A stretch of DNA of 64,000 nt from contig CAVZPD010000026.1 of assembly GCA_963777045.1 (NCBI GenBank), positions 62,001 through 126,000 on the forward strand, read 5' to 3'. Below are positions 50,093-58,233 of the stretch, piece by piece (positions within the stretch are counted from its first letter, which is position 1; every line of letters begins with the position of its first letter). The stretch is from JAPSGM01 sp963777045 (lineage in GTDB: Bacteria; Chloroflexota; Limnocylindria; QHBO01). Both the position numbers and the translations under genes were made by a program. The notes below the pieces were generated by a model that was not told where the DNA came from, did not search any database, and saw only the letters and a list, made by a program, of their open reading frames with translations.

Positions 50093-50284
50093 CTAGACCG
50101 ACTCCGTTCGCGCCGAGCCGGGGCGCGCCAGCAGCATCACCCCGGCGACACGACGCCGGGGGCCACCAGGGGCGAGCTCGCGGATCAGGACGGTGGTCCG
50201 CAATGACGCATCCACGACACGCAGCTGGCCCGAGGCGGCAAGAATGCCGATGGCGATGGGCAGGTCGAGAGCCATCCCACACGA
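50093..50284 (-). pseudogene. Fragment of a ComM/YifB Mg-chelatase-like gene
   Basis: The minus strand encodes GMALDLPIAIGILAASGQLR and, soon after, LIRELAPGGPRRRVAGVMLL. This matches the ChlI-like N-terminal domain of ComM/YifB (typical: FDLPIALGILAASGQ followed by GELxLDGxxRxVxGVLP). Neither the preceding start nor the downstream AAA module (Walker A GxPGxGKT) is present. It is a remnant of roughly 60 codons in a gene-poor stretch, showing that a larger competence-type gene was lost here. Confidence 0.65.
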
Positions 50285-50418
50285 TATGTGCCGAATGTGC
50301 TGAACAGTGGCCTGGCTGCCGGCTTGGTCCGCAGCCAGTTTTCGCGCTAGGATCGCAATAGGATGCCTGCCGTATGTGACAGGAGCCCTGCCGTTCCCCA
50401 ACCGCACAGGAGGCAGCC

Positions 50419-51063
50419 GTGTCTAAGGTCCGGGCCCACAACTTTTCAATCTCGCTCGACGGGTTCGCCACCGGCGAGGGGCAGACCTTCGATGCGCCGT
50501 TCGGCCACGCCGGGCATCGGCTCCACGAGTGGATGTTCGCCACTCGCTTCGGCCGCCGCGAAGTCCTCGGCGAGTCGGGCGGTACTGAGGGTCTCGATCA
50601 CGCGATGGCGGACAGGCACGGACCCGGGATCGGCGCTGAGATCATGGGCGCGGGCAAGTTCGGCCCTCCGGGCTGGCAGGACGACCCGGAGTGGCGCGGG
50701 TGGTGGGGCGACAACCCGCCGTTCCACACACCGACGTACGTCTTGACCCACCATCCGCGCCCGTCGCTGGAGATGGAGGGTGGTACGACGTTCCACTTCG
50801 TCGACGCCGCTCCAGCCGATGCACTCGAGGTGGCGCGCGACGCGGCCGCCGGTCAGGACGTCCGCATCGGCGGCGGCCCGACCATGATGCGGGCGTTCAT
50901 CGCCGCCGGTCTCGTCGACCACCTGCACGTCGTGCAGGTGCCGATCCTCCTCGGCCGCGGTGTTCGCTTATGGGATGGCCTCGAAGGCGTCGAAGAGCGC
51001 TACGAAATCGAAGCGGTCTCGTCACCGAGCGGCGTCACCCACCTCATCTTCTCGCGTCGATAA
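50419..51063 (+). CDS. RibD-C/dihydrofolate-reductase-fold protein
   Basis: 214 residues: VRAHNFSISLDGFATGEGQTF, IMGAGKFGPPGW, TYVLTHHPRPSLEMEGGTTFHFVD, VRIGGGPTMMRAFIAAGLVDHLHVVQVPILLGRGVRLW. These are the RibD C-terminal/YyaP-YwjB type motifs (NADPH-binding GGGxT and substrate-site Asp). Such standalone proteins are reductases of unknown substrate. The GTG start has AGGAGG 5 bases upstream. A second, only distantly similar member is at 55011-55607. Confidence 0.88.
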   Translation: MSKVRAHNFSISLDGFATGEGQTFDAPFGHAGHRLHEWMFATRFGRREVLGESGGTEGLDHAMADRHGPGIGAEIMGAGKFGPPGWQDDPEWRGWWGDNPPFHTPTYVLTHHPRPSLEMEGGTTFHFVDAAPADALEVARDAAAGQDVRIGGGPTMMRAFIAAGLVDHLHVVQVPILLGRGVRLWDGLEGVEERYEIEAVSSPSGVTHLIFSRR

Positions 51064-51339
51064 GGTCAACCCGTCCACGCATATCCGGCATTATCGGGCG
51101 GCTTCGACAGCGGCCACTGCACGACCAGGGCAGCAACGGGTTGTCGTAGGGCCGGCGACGCCAGCGGCTCGCCGCTCCCGCATCCGGCCACGCTGCGAAG
51201 GAGCCCGGTGCGTCATTCCACTCTCCGCCGTTATCGGCAGATCGTGACGCACCAGCTCGTCCCGTCCATCGGCAAGACTCCCCTATCCCGACTTGGACCG
51301 CGAGGCGGCAGACCGAATGGAACGGATGCTCACCAGCTA
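51064..51339. other. Gene-free stretch
   Basis: No frame with a credible start was seen between the RibD-fold gene and the tRNA cluster. Sequence composition is ordinary. Confidence 0.5.
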
Positions 51340-51366
51340 GGCTGTCGATTGGCTGTCTGACAGCAC

Positions 51367-51401
51367 GACGCCCCTCCCGCCAGACGGCTCGGAGGGGCGT
51401 C
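51367..51401 (-). terminator. 11-bp perfect hairpin after tRNA-Cys
   Basis: GACGCCCCTCC / GGAGGGGCGTC with a 13-base loop, 18 bases downstream of the tRNA-Cys 3' end in its direction of transcription. No T tract. Confidence 0.65.
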
Positions 51402-51418
51402 TCCACGCTCAGATTTGG

Positions 51419-51493
51419 TGGAGGCGACGACGGGAATCGAACCCGTGTACGCGGTTTTGCAGACCGCTCCCTGGACCACTCGGGCACGTCGCC
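51419..51493 (-). tRNA. tRNA-Cys (anticodon GCA)
   Basis: 75 bases with encoded CCA. Acceptor GGCGACG pairs with CGTCGCC; anticodon loop CTGCAAA gives GCA; the discriminator is U, the identity base of tRNA-Cys; T arm CGGGTTCGATTCCCG. The 5' end lies 15 bases from the tRNA-Gln fragment. Confidence 0.96.
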
Positions 51494-51507
51494 ACTCGAT
51501 CTACGGC

Positions 51508-51553
51508 TGGCTGCCCCGCGAGGATTCGAACCTCGGTTCACGGATCCAAAGTC
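51508..51553 (-). pseudogene. 3' fragment of tRNA-Gln (anticodon TTG), probable attachment-site scar
   Basis: From the anticodon loop (CTTTGGA, anticodon UUG) to CCA the sequence is a good tRNA-Gln: anticodon 3' strand TCCGT, T arm CGAGGTTCGAATCCTCG, acceptor 3' strand CGGGGCA, discriminator G. The 5' half is absent: no TGCCCCG acceptor strand and no D arm precede it, and pairing fails within the anticodon stem. Tyrosine integrases typically duplicate exactly this 3' segment. No integrase gene and no second tRNA-Gln copy is in the window. Confidence 0.75.
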
Positions 51554-51819
51554 GGCTGTCCTTCCGCTCGATCCGTGCTCAGATCGGCAACCTTTGCCGC
51601 TTCTGACAGCCAAACCTGACAGCCAAACCGCTCCCCGACATCCTATCCGAGGAGCCACCCGAGAGGATACCGCAGGCTCTTGCGCATCGCTCGCCGGCAG
51701 GAACCTAGTAGCGCCCCGCACTCTTCTAGGCGCCGGGGCCCAAGTCCGCATAGGTCCGAGGCGTTGTAGCGTTGCCTCTCGTTGCCTCCCGTTGCGCGAC
51801 TTCGCCCACTGAGCTGGGA

Positions 51820-52263
51820 CTACCAGTCGTGGGTCAAGCGGACGGCGACTAACGTCGCCTCACCTTCGCGATACTGCACGATCGCAAGGTCCGCCGAACC
51901 GGTCGGGTAGTCCTTGGTGCCAAGTGCGCCATCGGAGTATTGGGAAGTGATCTTCCACCCAGCGGCCCGTGCCGTCGCGAGAAGTTCTTCAACGACTGCT
52001 CCTGCATCGACGTTGGGGTCGACACGCAACGTCGTGATGATATGCGCCTCCACCGGCTTACCCAGCTTCATTGAGGCGTCACGCTCAAAACGGTCTCTGA
52101 CTGAGGTCCCGCTGGGCTGAACGTTCGCCATTGGGTCCTCTCGAAGGGAGCTGAGCTGCTCCGGCTTCTGCTGTCCGCATCCGGCGAGAAGCCCAAGGAC
52201 AGCCACGGCGACTAGCATCGAGGATTTCATTGCGGCTCGGCTTGGTTTCACGCGTCGGTTCAC
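51820..52263 (-). CDS. Lipoprotein of unknown function
   Basis: 147 residues from GTG 52263, which overlaps the stop of the upstream gene (GTGA); an internal ATG at 52230 gives a shorter signal. Lipobox: MLVAVAVLGLLAGC. The mature part is about 115 residues (KLGKPVEAHIITTLRVDPNVDAGAVVEELLATARAAGWKI), a small alpha/beta domain I do not recognise. Last gene of the ECF module that begins at 54859. Confidence 0.75.
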   Translation of the reverse strand: MNRRVKPSRAAMKSSMLVAVAVLGLLAGCGQQKPEQLSSLREDPMANVQPSGTSVRDRFERDASMKLGKPVEAHIITTLRVDPNVDAGAVVEELLATARAAGWKITSQYSDGALGTKDYPTGSADLAIVQYREGEATLVAVRLTHDW

Positions 52264-53510
52264 GGCCGCAGCGTCCCGATCGCGATCGTCGCGCCGTTGC
52301 AGTCCTGCTGATCCGGCGCTCCGCAGCGACCAAGGACGATGAACCGATCACCGAGCGCAACGACCGTGATGCCAACCAGCGGGAGCTGCGACTCCGTCGA
52401 CTCGTTGGTGCCAACCGGCCAGAAGCGCAGGGCGGTGCTCGTCGGGAGCTCCGTACCGCTCGATAGTCGGGCGATGGCCAAGACGGCCCCGGCCCGGCTG
52501 AGCGCAGCGGTGTCGACCTGGGCGCCCGGAAGATCGGCAAAGGTGGCGTGGCTCCATTGGCGGCCATCGGGCGAGACGAACACGGTTGGCAGGCCGACCT
52601 GGCTCAAGGTCCGCTCGTCTGGACCGGTCTGTCCAGCCAGCAGGTACCCGGCTCCCGACGCGCGGGCGAGGCTGAAACCGCCGGCCTCCTCAATGCCCCA
52701 CACGCTCGGTTGCCAGTCGATCCCGTCAGAGGACAGCCATGCCGCAGGGTGGCGCGGCGGACGATCTCCATCGCTGCCGGCCCCAACGAAGACACCTCCC
52801 GCGCCGGCGAGGTCGATGGCCTGGAGATTGTCGGGCAGACCGGTGGGCTGAATCGGCTCCCAAGCCTGCCCGTCCGACGACAGCCACCACGAAATGCCGC
52901 GCTCGCCAGCGAGATCGATTGCGATCGAGATGAAGTAGTCAGCGTTGGCCGCCAGGCGCAGGACGTCCTGCACGGTGTCGGCGCCCGGCAGAGGGCTGGC
53001 CGCCCAGCTGACGGCCTTGTCCACCGACCGGTACACGAACGGCTCGCCTCCCTCGCCCGAGGCGTTCACGTCGCGGCCGACGGCCAGGATTGCACCGTCA
53101 GTGGCGGCAACCGCCGTGATGACTGCCTGGGTATCCGGGTTGCGGTCGTCGGTTGGCAGCGCCCCCTGCCGCCAATCGGAGCCATCGTCCGAGTACCACG
53201 CCGCGGGCGCCCCGCGGGCAACGCCCACCGCCACCAGTCGTTGGTCGAAAACGATGATGGTGGCACGCTCGAAGTCAGGGTCCGGGAAGGGCGCGAGCGC
53301 CCAGTCGATCGACCGATAGGCACCCGGTGTGATCGATGGCGCCGGTGGCGGCGACGGCGCCGGCGTGAAGCGGTGAGCCGATGGCTCCTCGGTGCCGCTG
53401 GGAACCGGTGTCGGCGCCAGCATCGGCGGCACGAACACCAGGGCTCCGCCCGCGACCGCCAGGATGCCGATCAGGACCAGCGTCCGGCCCCAGCCCGATT
53501 CACGCGGCAT
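52260..53510 (-). CDS. Membrane-anchored BNR/sialidase-like beta-propeller protein
   Basis: 416 residues. An N-terminal membrane segment (TLVLIGILAVAGGALVFVPP), a Pro/Ser-rich linker, then repeated blades with the pattern (A/V)WYSDDGSDWRQG, WWLSSDGQAWEPI, AWLSSDGIDWQPS, VFVSPDGRQWSHA: the SxDGxxW Asp-box of BNR repeats. The catalytic residues of true sialidases are not visible, so it is more likely a binding or structural propeller. It lies in the sigma-factor operon after the anti-sigma-type gene. Confidence 0.78.
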   Translation of the reverse strand: MPRESGWGRTLVLIGILAVAGGALVFVPPMLAPTPVPSGTEEPSAHRFTPAPSPPPAPSITPGAYRSIDWALAPFPDPDFERATIIVFDQRLVAVGVARGAPAAWYSDDGSDWRQGALPTDDRNPDTQAVITAVAATDGAILAVGRDVNASGEGGEPFVYRSVDKAVSWAASPLPGADTVQDVLRLAANADYFISIAIDLAGERGISWWLSSDGQAWEPIQPTGLPDNLQAIDLAGAGGVFVGAGSDGDRPPRHPAAWLSSDGIDWQPSVWGIEEAGGFSLARASGAGYLLAGQTGPDERTLSQVGLPTVFVSPDGRQWSHATFADLPGAQVDTAALSRAGAVLAIARLSSGTELPTSTALRFWPVGTNESTESQLPLVGITVVALGDRFIVLGRCGAPDQQDCNGATIAIGTLRP

Positions 53511-53540
53511 TTCACCCCTCCGTACGCTCGACCGGCTTCG

Positions 53541-54362
53541 CTAACCGCCAACGACCTCGCCGGTGCAGGCAGCATCATGGTCGAAGCTGTCTGCCGGCAC
53601 CGTCACTTCCTGCGGGTCCGTGACCGTCAGCACCACGCCCGAGTCGGGCCGCTGCACGCGATAGCGCTCGACGATGAGCAGATCAAGCCCATCGGGCCCT
53701 GGTCCGTGGTCGGGCCGCATCGCAAACAGGAACAGGCCGGCATGCCAGCCGCCGGAGGAGACGTCCCACCGACCGCGTACCTCGTCCAGGCCGGCCTTGG
53801 GCCGGACCGCGACCAGCTCATGGCCGTCCGCCACGCGGACGTAGCCGAAGACGAGGTCGGGCTGTGCCAATCCGGCGTCCGGAGCACAGGAGATCGGGAG
53901 GACGTAGGCATAGGAGGCCGCCACCGAATCGGTCCTGCCCTCCGTCACCGCCAGTTCGCGCCAGTTGTACTCCCCGTCCGAGCCGGTGATGAGGCCCAGC
54001 CGAATGCGAGCCGCATTGTCGACCTCGACCCGCAGCGCCAGCAGGCCGTCCTCCGTCTCCACGGCCAGCTCGGGATCGATGCCGAAGGCTGCCAGCGCGG
54101 CAGCGCGGTCATCGACGGGATTGCCGGAATGCGAAGCTGGAGCAAGGCGCGTCAGGACAAGCGCGACCAACAGCGTTGCGGTGGCGGCCGTCGCCATGAG
54201 TGCCAGGCCGCGACCGACCAGGCTCGGTGATCGGCGCGGGCGAACCCAGGCGCGGGGAACGCCGAACAGCTGGTCCGGCATCGGCGCCTGGCGTGCGCGC
54301 GGTTGCAGCGCGTGGCGCAGGGCACTGTCCAGGTCCCTCGGCTGCTGCTGTCGACTGGTCAT
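53541..54362 (-). CDS. Anti-sigma-type membrane protein of the 54.4-kb ECF module
   Basis: 273 residues. A basic cytosolic N-terminus (SRQQQPRDLDSALRHALQPRARQAPMPDQLFGV) precedes one membrane helix (LALMATAATATLLVALVLTRL, about 55-75), and then an outer domain with a C-terminal Cys (DHDAACTGEVVGG). Its ATG overlaps the sigma factor stop (ATGA), the classic layout for an anti-sigma factor. It lacks an obvious HxxxCxxC zinc motif, so the anti-sigma role rests on context. Confidence 0.65.
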   Translation of the reverse strand: MTSRQQQPRDLDSALRHALQPRARQAPMPDQLFGVPRAWVRPRRSPSLVGRGLALMATAATATLLVALVLTRLAPASHSGNPVDDRAAALAAFGIDPELAVETEDGLLALRVEVDNAARIRLGLITGSDGEYNWRELAVTEGRTDSVAASYAYVLPISCAPDAGLAQPDLVFGYVRVADGHELVAVRPKAGLDEVRGRWDVSSGGWHAGLFLFAMRPDHGPGPDGLDLLIVERYRVQRPDSGVVLTVTDPQEVTVPADSFDHDAACTGEVVGG

Positions 54363-54859
54363 GGTTCGCCCTCCTCGAGTTGCCGTCGCAGCCGGCGCCG
54401 GGCGCGGAATAGGATCGTGCGGGCGTTCAGTGCCGAGACGCCCAGCAACTCGCCGACCTCGGCCAGGCGGTAGCCGTACCCGTAGTGGAGGACGACGCAG
54501 GCTCGTTCTCGCGTCGGGAGATCGTCGACCAGCTGCTGGAGGTGGGTGTCGGGCGACGCAGGCGCTGGCTGCACCAGGTGCGGCAGCCGCTCGCGGAGAC
54601 GTGCCTGCCGTCGGCGCAGGGTTCGCGACTCGTTGAGCGCGACGCGTACCAGCCACGCCTCCAGCAACGCCGGGTTCCGCAGCTGGTCGAGTCGCTCCGT
54701 CGCCCGCATGTACGTCTCCTGCACCAGGTCCTCGGCATCGTCGGGTCCCACTACCGCGGCACAAACCTGCAGCAGCCGTGGGCGCACCGCCTGGAAGCGC
54801 GCATCGAAGTCGCGCTCCAGCGTCATTCGCCCGTCGGCTGCCTCGTAGGTGATCTCCAA
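54359..54859 (-). CDS. ECF-family RNA polymerase sigma factor
   Basis: 166 residues. Region 2: RPRLLQVCAAVVGPDDAEDLVQETYMRATERLDQL (DAEDLVQET is the region 2.2 core), with AWLVRVALNESR; region 4: LPTRERACVVLHYGYGYRLAEVGELLGVSALNARTILFRARRRLR (helix-turn-helix). The start is TTG at 54859 after GGAGGG. It transcribes its own cluster most likely; downstream are the anti-sigma-type, propeller and lipoprotein genes. Confidence 0.93.
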   Translation of the reverse strand: MEITYEAADGRMTLERDFDARFQAVRPRLLQVCAAVVGPDDAEDLVQETYMRATERLDQLRNPALLEAWLVRVALNESRTLRRRQARLRERLPHLVQPAPASPDTHLQQLVDDLPTRERACVVLHYGYGYRLAEVGELLGVSALNARTILFRARRRLRRQLEEGEP

Positions 54860-55010
54860 CCGTCCCTCCGTCTTCTGTCAAACCGATGACCGGCGTTGGC
54901 GATAGGTTGCATCCTCTGCCCAGCGGGACCGACGTGACAGGCATCCGGACCCTGACCACCACGGCTCACCTACATGACGCACGCCGTGGTACGGCATCGC
55001 CAAGAGGCTG

Positions 55011-55607
55011 CTAGGTCCTCGCCGGCTCGTAGCTCGCGATCACCACGCCGCCAGAGATGACGCCTTGGACAAGTCGCAGCGGCACGTCCGCAGCGCCCTC
55101 CGGGAACAGGCGCCGGCCGGTTCCGAGCACCAGGGGGTGGATCATGAGCAGGTACTCGTCGATCAGCTCGGCAGCCATCAACGATGCGATCAGCACGCCG
55201 CTGCCCATGATCCCGAGTACGCCATCGGATCGCGCCTTGAGGTCGCCGACGACCTCCACGATGTCACCCCGGAGGAGCGTGGAGTTCGGCCACGGCAGCG
55301 GCTCGCGGAGCGTGGTCGACGCGACGTACTTGGGCGCGTTGTTGAGGGCGTCCTTGAACGGGCCGCCCCTCGCGTTCCAGGTCGTCAGCAGATCGTCGTA
55401 GGTGCGTCGCCCGAACAGCCACCCGGCCAATCCCCCGCCGGCGGTCATCCTCTCGCCCATGGCCTTGGCCGCGGCATCTCCTGGCATCGAGGACCGTTCA
55501 CCCCAACCCCCGTGAGTGAAGCCGCCCCGCGTGTCCTCGTCAGGACGACCCGGTCCCTGCATCACCCCGTCCAGGGTCACGTGGTTCATGACGACGATTC
55601 GGCCCAC
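55011..55607 (-). CDS. RibD-C/dihydrofolate-reductase-fold protein
   Basis: 198 residues: VVMNHVTLDGVMQGPGRPDEDT, LFGRRTYDDLLTTW, KYVASTTLREPLPWPNSTLL, GIMGSGVLIASLMAAELIDEYLLMIHPLVLGTGRRLF. Same broad family as 50419-51063 but with clearly different motifs (GSG in place of GGG). GTG start at 55607; an internal ATG seven codons in is possible. NADPH-dependent reductase of unknown substrate. Confidence 0.9.
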   Translation of the reverse strand: MGRIVVMNHVTLDGVMQGPGRPDEDTRGGFTHGGWGERSSMPGDAAAKAMGERMTAGGGLAGWLFGRRTYDDLLTTWNARGGPFKDALNNAPKYVASTTLREPLPWPNSTLLRGDIVEVVGDLKARSDGVLGIMGSGVLIASLMAAELIDEYLLMIHPLVLGTGRRLFPEGAADVPLRLVQGVISGGVVIASYEPART

Positions 55608-55792
55608 TCAGTCTCCCTTGCCTCGTCGGCTAGGCCACCACACTCATCTGAACCGGCAGGCGACCCCCGACAAAGTATCCCGGCGATCGCGTTTGCGGCA
55701 ACCCGAAGGAGCGTGTGATGGAGGGTGGGGACGCGCCCTCTTGACGCCCGGCACGGGGTCACCGACGCTGGGCGCATGAGGTGGGGGGCCAG

Positions 55793-56200
55793 ATGAACCG
55801 AGACAAGATCGCTTTGGCAGCGGTCGTGGCATTCGTGCTCGTCCCGCTGCTGGCGACCGTTGCCATTCTTGGCTGGTTCCTGATCCCACAAGTCGATGAG
55901 CGAGCAGGCGACGCGTTGCTCCTGCTCGCGCCCGGCTTGGTCGTGTTCTTCGGGGGATTGGTGCTCGGACTCGTCAACTGGCGTGATCCGGCTAGGCGCC
56001 TTTTCGCCATTCGTGTTCGGGCCGTCGGGCGCATCCTGTTCTTCTTGGTTCCAGACCTTTGGTTCGCCTGGGCCCTGCTGACGGGACAAGTCAGCCCGGC
56101 CGCGTGGCCAGCGCTCATCATCCTCACCGGCTCGGCCGCGCTTCAGGTGGTCGTCTTGACTGGCATTCGCACGCCAGCTCCGCCGCGAGGCACGGCGTGA
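55793..56200 (+). CDS. Four-helix membrane protein of unknown function
   Basis: 135 residues with four predicted helices (ALAAVVAFVLVPLLATVAIL, LLLLAPGLVVFFGGLVLGL, ILFFLVPDLWFAWALLTG, WPALIILTGSAALQVVVL). ATG 55793 lies after GGTGGGG; a GTG four codons upstream is also open. No family recognised. The next gene is 76 bases away on the same strand. Confidence 0.65.
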   Translation: MNRDKIALAAVVAFVLVPLLATVAILGWFLIPQVDERAGDALLLLAPGLVVFFGGLVLGLVNWRDPARRLFAIRVRAVGRILFFLVPDLWFAWALLTGQVSPAAWPALIILTGSAALQVVVLTGIRTPAPPRGTA

Positions 56201-56276
56201 GTCCCCGTCACATAGCCGCCAGCACTGTGGTCACGAGGTCGACGCAGGATCTGAGAGTGATTCAGGAGATGAGCTG

Positions 56277-57071
56277 ATGCGGATGTCTCGAGCACTGCTG
56301 ACGGTCTCCGCCGTCGTACTCGTCACGGCGGTCGCTGGAGGACTCCTATTCGGTTCGCTGGCGCGGCCCGGCTGCGGGACTGTCGACATGGCCTCGGTGC
56401 GCGCCGCGGTGGCAGGTGTCGACGGCTACACCTACCAGATCAGCGGCTCACAGACGGTGGGGGTCTTCCGGCCTGCGGCGTCACCGGACTCCTACCCGGC
56501 GACGATCGAGGCGTCGGGCGCCTATCGGGCCCAGGGGGCGTGGTCGCTGCTGGTGACGGAGGGATACCGGCCGTCCCGGGCGGCACAGCCCGATCTCGGG
56601 GTGTACATCCAGCCAGAGTGGGACGCCTTCCTCGTCAGCGACGGCGCGCCCTTCGTTCGTCCGCGTGGTTCGGAGCAGTACGAGCCCGCCGAGCTGTCGT
56701 CGCAGCCCGGTGTGGGCGAACTCGGCGACATTATGCTTGGGACGAACCCCAATCGGCTTCTGGCCCTGCTCGACGGGCAGCCTTGGCACGTCTCGATCCC
56801 CGGCCAGAACGAGGTCGTCATCCTGCCACTCGAATGGGCGCCACAACCGGCAGAGGGTGGCTGCGGACTGACCGCCACCAGGCCCGACATCGTGGATCCC
56901 GCCGAGGGGTCGGAGTGGCAACTCGACATCGTGGTCGATCCGACTACGCAGCTCCCGGGCACGGTCCTCTACCACTACCGCATCCCGGTCGTCCCCATCA
57001 GGGAGCAGACGCTCACCTTCACCTTCAACTACGGTGGGGTTCCCGAGATCAGCGCCCCTGACCTGACCTGA
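56277..57071 (+). CDS. Membrane-anchored extracellular protein, unknown function
   Basis: 264 residues. N-terminal helix (LLTVSAVVLVTAVAGGLLFG), then a secreted beta-rich domain (VAGVDGYTYQISGSQTVGVF, IEASGAYRAQGAWSLLVTEGY, FLVSDGAPFVRPRG, LGTNPNRLLALLDGQPW). The layout resembles LppX/LprG-like lipid carriers only in outline; no lipobox Cys at the right place (Cys34 is too far from the helix start). AGGAG is 8 bases before the ATG. Confidence 0.68.
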   Translation: MRMSRALLTVSAVVLVTAVAGGLLFGSLARPGCGTVDMASVRAAVAGVDGYTYQISGSQTVGVFRPAASPDSYPATIEASGAYRAQGAWSLLVTEGYRPSRAAQPDLGVYIQPEWDAFLVSDGAPFVRPRGSEQYEPAELSSQPGVGELGDIMLGTNPNRLLALLDGQPWHVSIPGQNEVVILPLEWAPQPAEGGCGLTATRPDIVDPAEGSEWQLDIVVDPTTQLPGTVLYHYRIPVVPIREQTLTFTFNYGGVPEISAPDLT

Positions 57072-57213
57072 GAGGGCGTCTCGACCCCGGTATCCGGCTA
57101 CACCGCTTGTGGGGCCAACTTCTCCGGACACCGTCGACGGTGCCCTATGACGGTGCTGGCGGCTGACGGGAGGAGGCAACATGTGAGCCCTGCGTAACGT
57201 CTGAAGTCCCAAG

Positions 57214-57690
57214 TTGTTGCCAGGTTTCCGTGCACTGAGATTGCCGGCGTCGCCGATCATCCTCGCTCCCCTGGCGCTGATTGCGCTCGTCCTGTGGTCG
57301 CTCACGTTCCCGTCTGACAACGAGGCGGCCGCAGTCGCAACGGCCAATCAGTACCTGCAGGCTGCGTGCGCCGCGGACGGCGACCACGGATGGGACCTGC
57401 TCGTGGCCTCGCAGCGTCAGCAGGAGTTCAGCGACCGCGCGAACTACATCGCGCAGGCCGAGGCGAGCGGCCGTGGCTCCTTCACCTGGAGCATCCGAAC
57501 GACCCACTGCGACAATGGAGCTTGCACCATCTGATTCAGCGTTCCCGATGAAGATGCGATCCCGGACTTCTTGTCCCGTGCCGGCATCGTCAACAACCGC
57601 ACGGACAAGGTCCCCCCGAACACGAACGCTGGGATCGCCGTCGTCCAGCGCCGGATCTTCGGCCAGGGCGTGATCGTTCCCGAGAGCTGA
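57214..57690 (+). pseudogene. Membrane-anchored protein gene broken by an in-frame TGA
   Basis: TTG start at 57214, hydrophobic helix (ASPIILAPLALIALVLWSLTF), then an outer domain (NQYLQAACAADGDHGWDLLVASQRQQEF ... DNGACTI). TGA at 57532-57534 interrupts it; the same frame continues for 51 codons (FSVPDEDAIPDFLSRAGIVN ... GQGVIVPES) to its own TGA at 57688-57690. The content after the stop has protein-like composition. As in copy 2 of the small orphan family, a TGG-to-TGA change is the simplest cause. Confidence 0.65.
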
Positions 57691-57774
57691 GACCTGCCGG
57701 TCAACCCCGCGGGCTCGGACATGCTCGCAACACAATCGGCGCAACCGGTGTTGTACCTGCCACGGAGGGAGCGC

Positions 57775-58233
57775 TTGCAGGGTTCGTTCGAGGATGTCAT
57801 GGCCGAGCTGTACCCGGCGCTCGAGCAGCGGCTGGCGGCCGTGCTGCGCGATCCGGAAGAGGCGCGCGACGTGGCCCAGGAGGCGTACCTGCGCGCGTAC
57901 CGCGGCTGGACGACATTCGACGGGACCGATGCGCGGGGCTGGCTCTACACCATCGGCCTCCGGCTAGCCTTCAACGAGCTGCGCCGGCGGAAGCGCTGGC
58001 GCGCCTTCCTGCAACGCTCGCGGCCCGATGCCTGGACCCCGAGTGTCGAGCCGGACCTGTGGCAGGCGCTCGGCAAGCTGGAGCCAAGGCATCGGGCCGC
58101 GCTGGTGCTGCACGTCGTCGACGGCTACACCCAGGCCGAGCTCGGACAGATGCTGGACGTGCCGAGCGGAACCGTGGCCAGCTGGATCTCCCGAGCCAAG
58201 GCGCAGTTGCGAACTGAGCTGGAGGAGCGGTGA
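57775..58233 (+). CDS. ECF-family RNA polymerase sigma factor
   Basis: 152 residues from TTG 57775, chosen for the GGAGGGA site six bases upstream (an ATG at 57721 in the same frame has no site). Region 2: AELYPALEQRLAAVLRDPEEARDVAQEAYLRAYRGW, then RGWLYTIGLRLAFNELRRRKR; region 4: LEPRHRAALVLHVVDGYTQAELGQMLDVPSGTVASWISRAKAQLR. The next gene overlaps by one base (TGATG). Second of three ECF modules in the last 10 kb. Confidence 0.92.
   Translation: MQGSFEDVMAELYPALEQRLAAVLRDPEEARDVAQEAYLRAYRGWTTFDGTDARGWLYTIGLRLAFNELRRRKRWRAFLQRSRPDAWTPSVEPDLWQALGKLEPRHRAALVLHVVDGYTQAELGQMLDVPSGTVASWISRAKAQLRTELEER

Larger units (their letters stand above)
51340..51624. repeat. Scattered GGCTGTC/GACAGCC heptamers around the tRNA pair
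   Basis: GGCTGTC at 51340-51346, 51351-51357 and 51554-51560; GACAGCC at 51605-51611 and 51618-51624; and a palindrome GCTGTC-T-GACAGC at 51352-51364. The last two are part of a perfect 13-bp tandem repeat CTGACAGCCAAAC (51603-51615, 51616-51628). They surround tRNA-Cys and the tRNA-Gln fragment and could be integrase arm-type sites. Confidence 0.65.

Noticed and set aside
51767..51800. Three GTTGCCTC-type decamers near 51.78 kb.
   Set aside because: Short, only three imperfect copies, and no link to a gene or structure.
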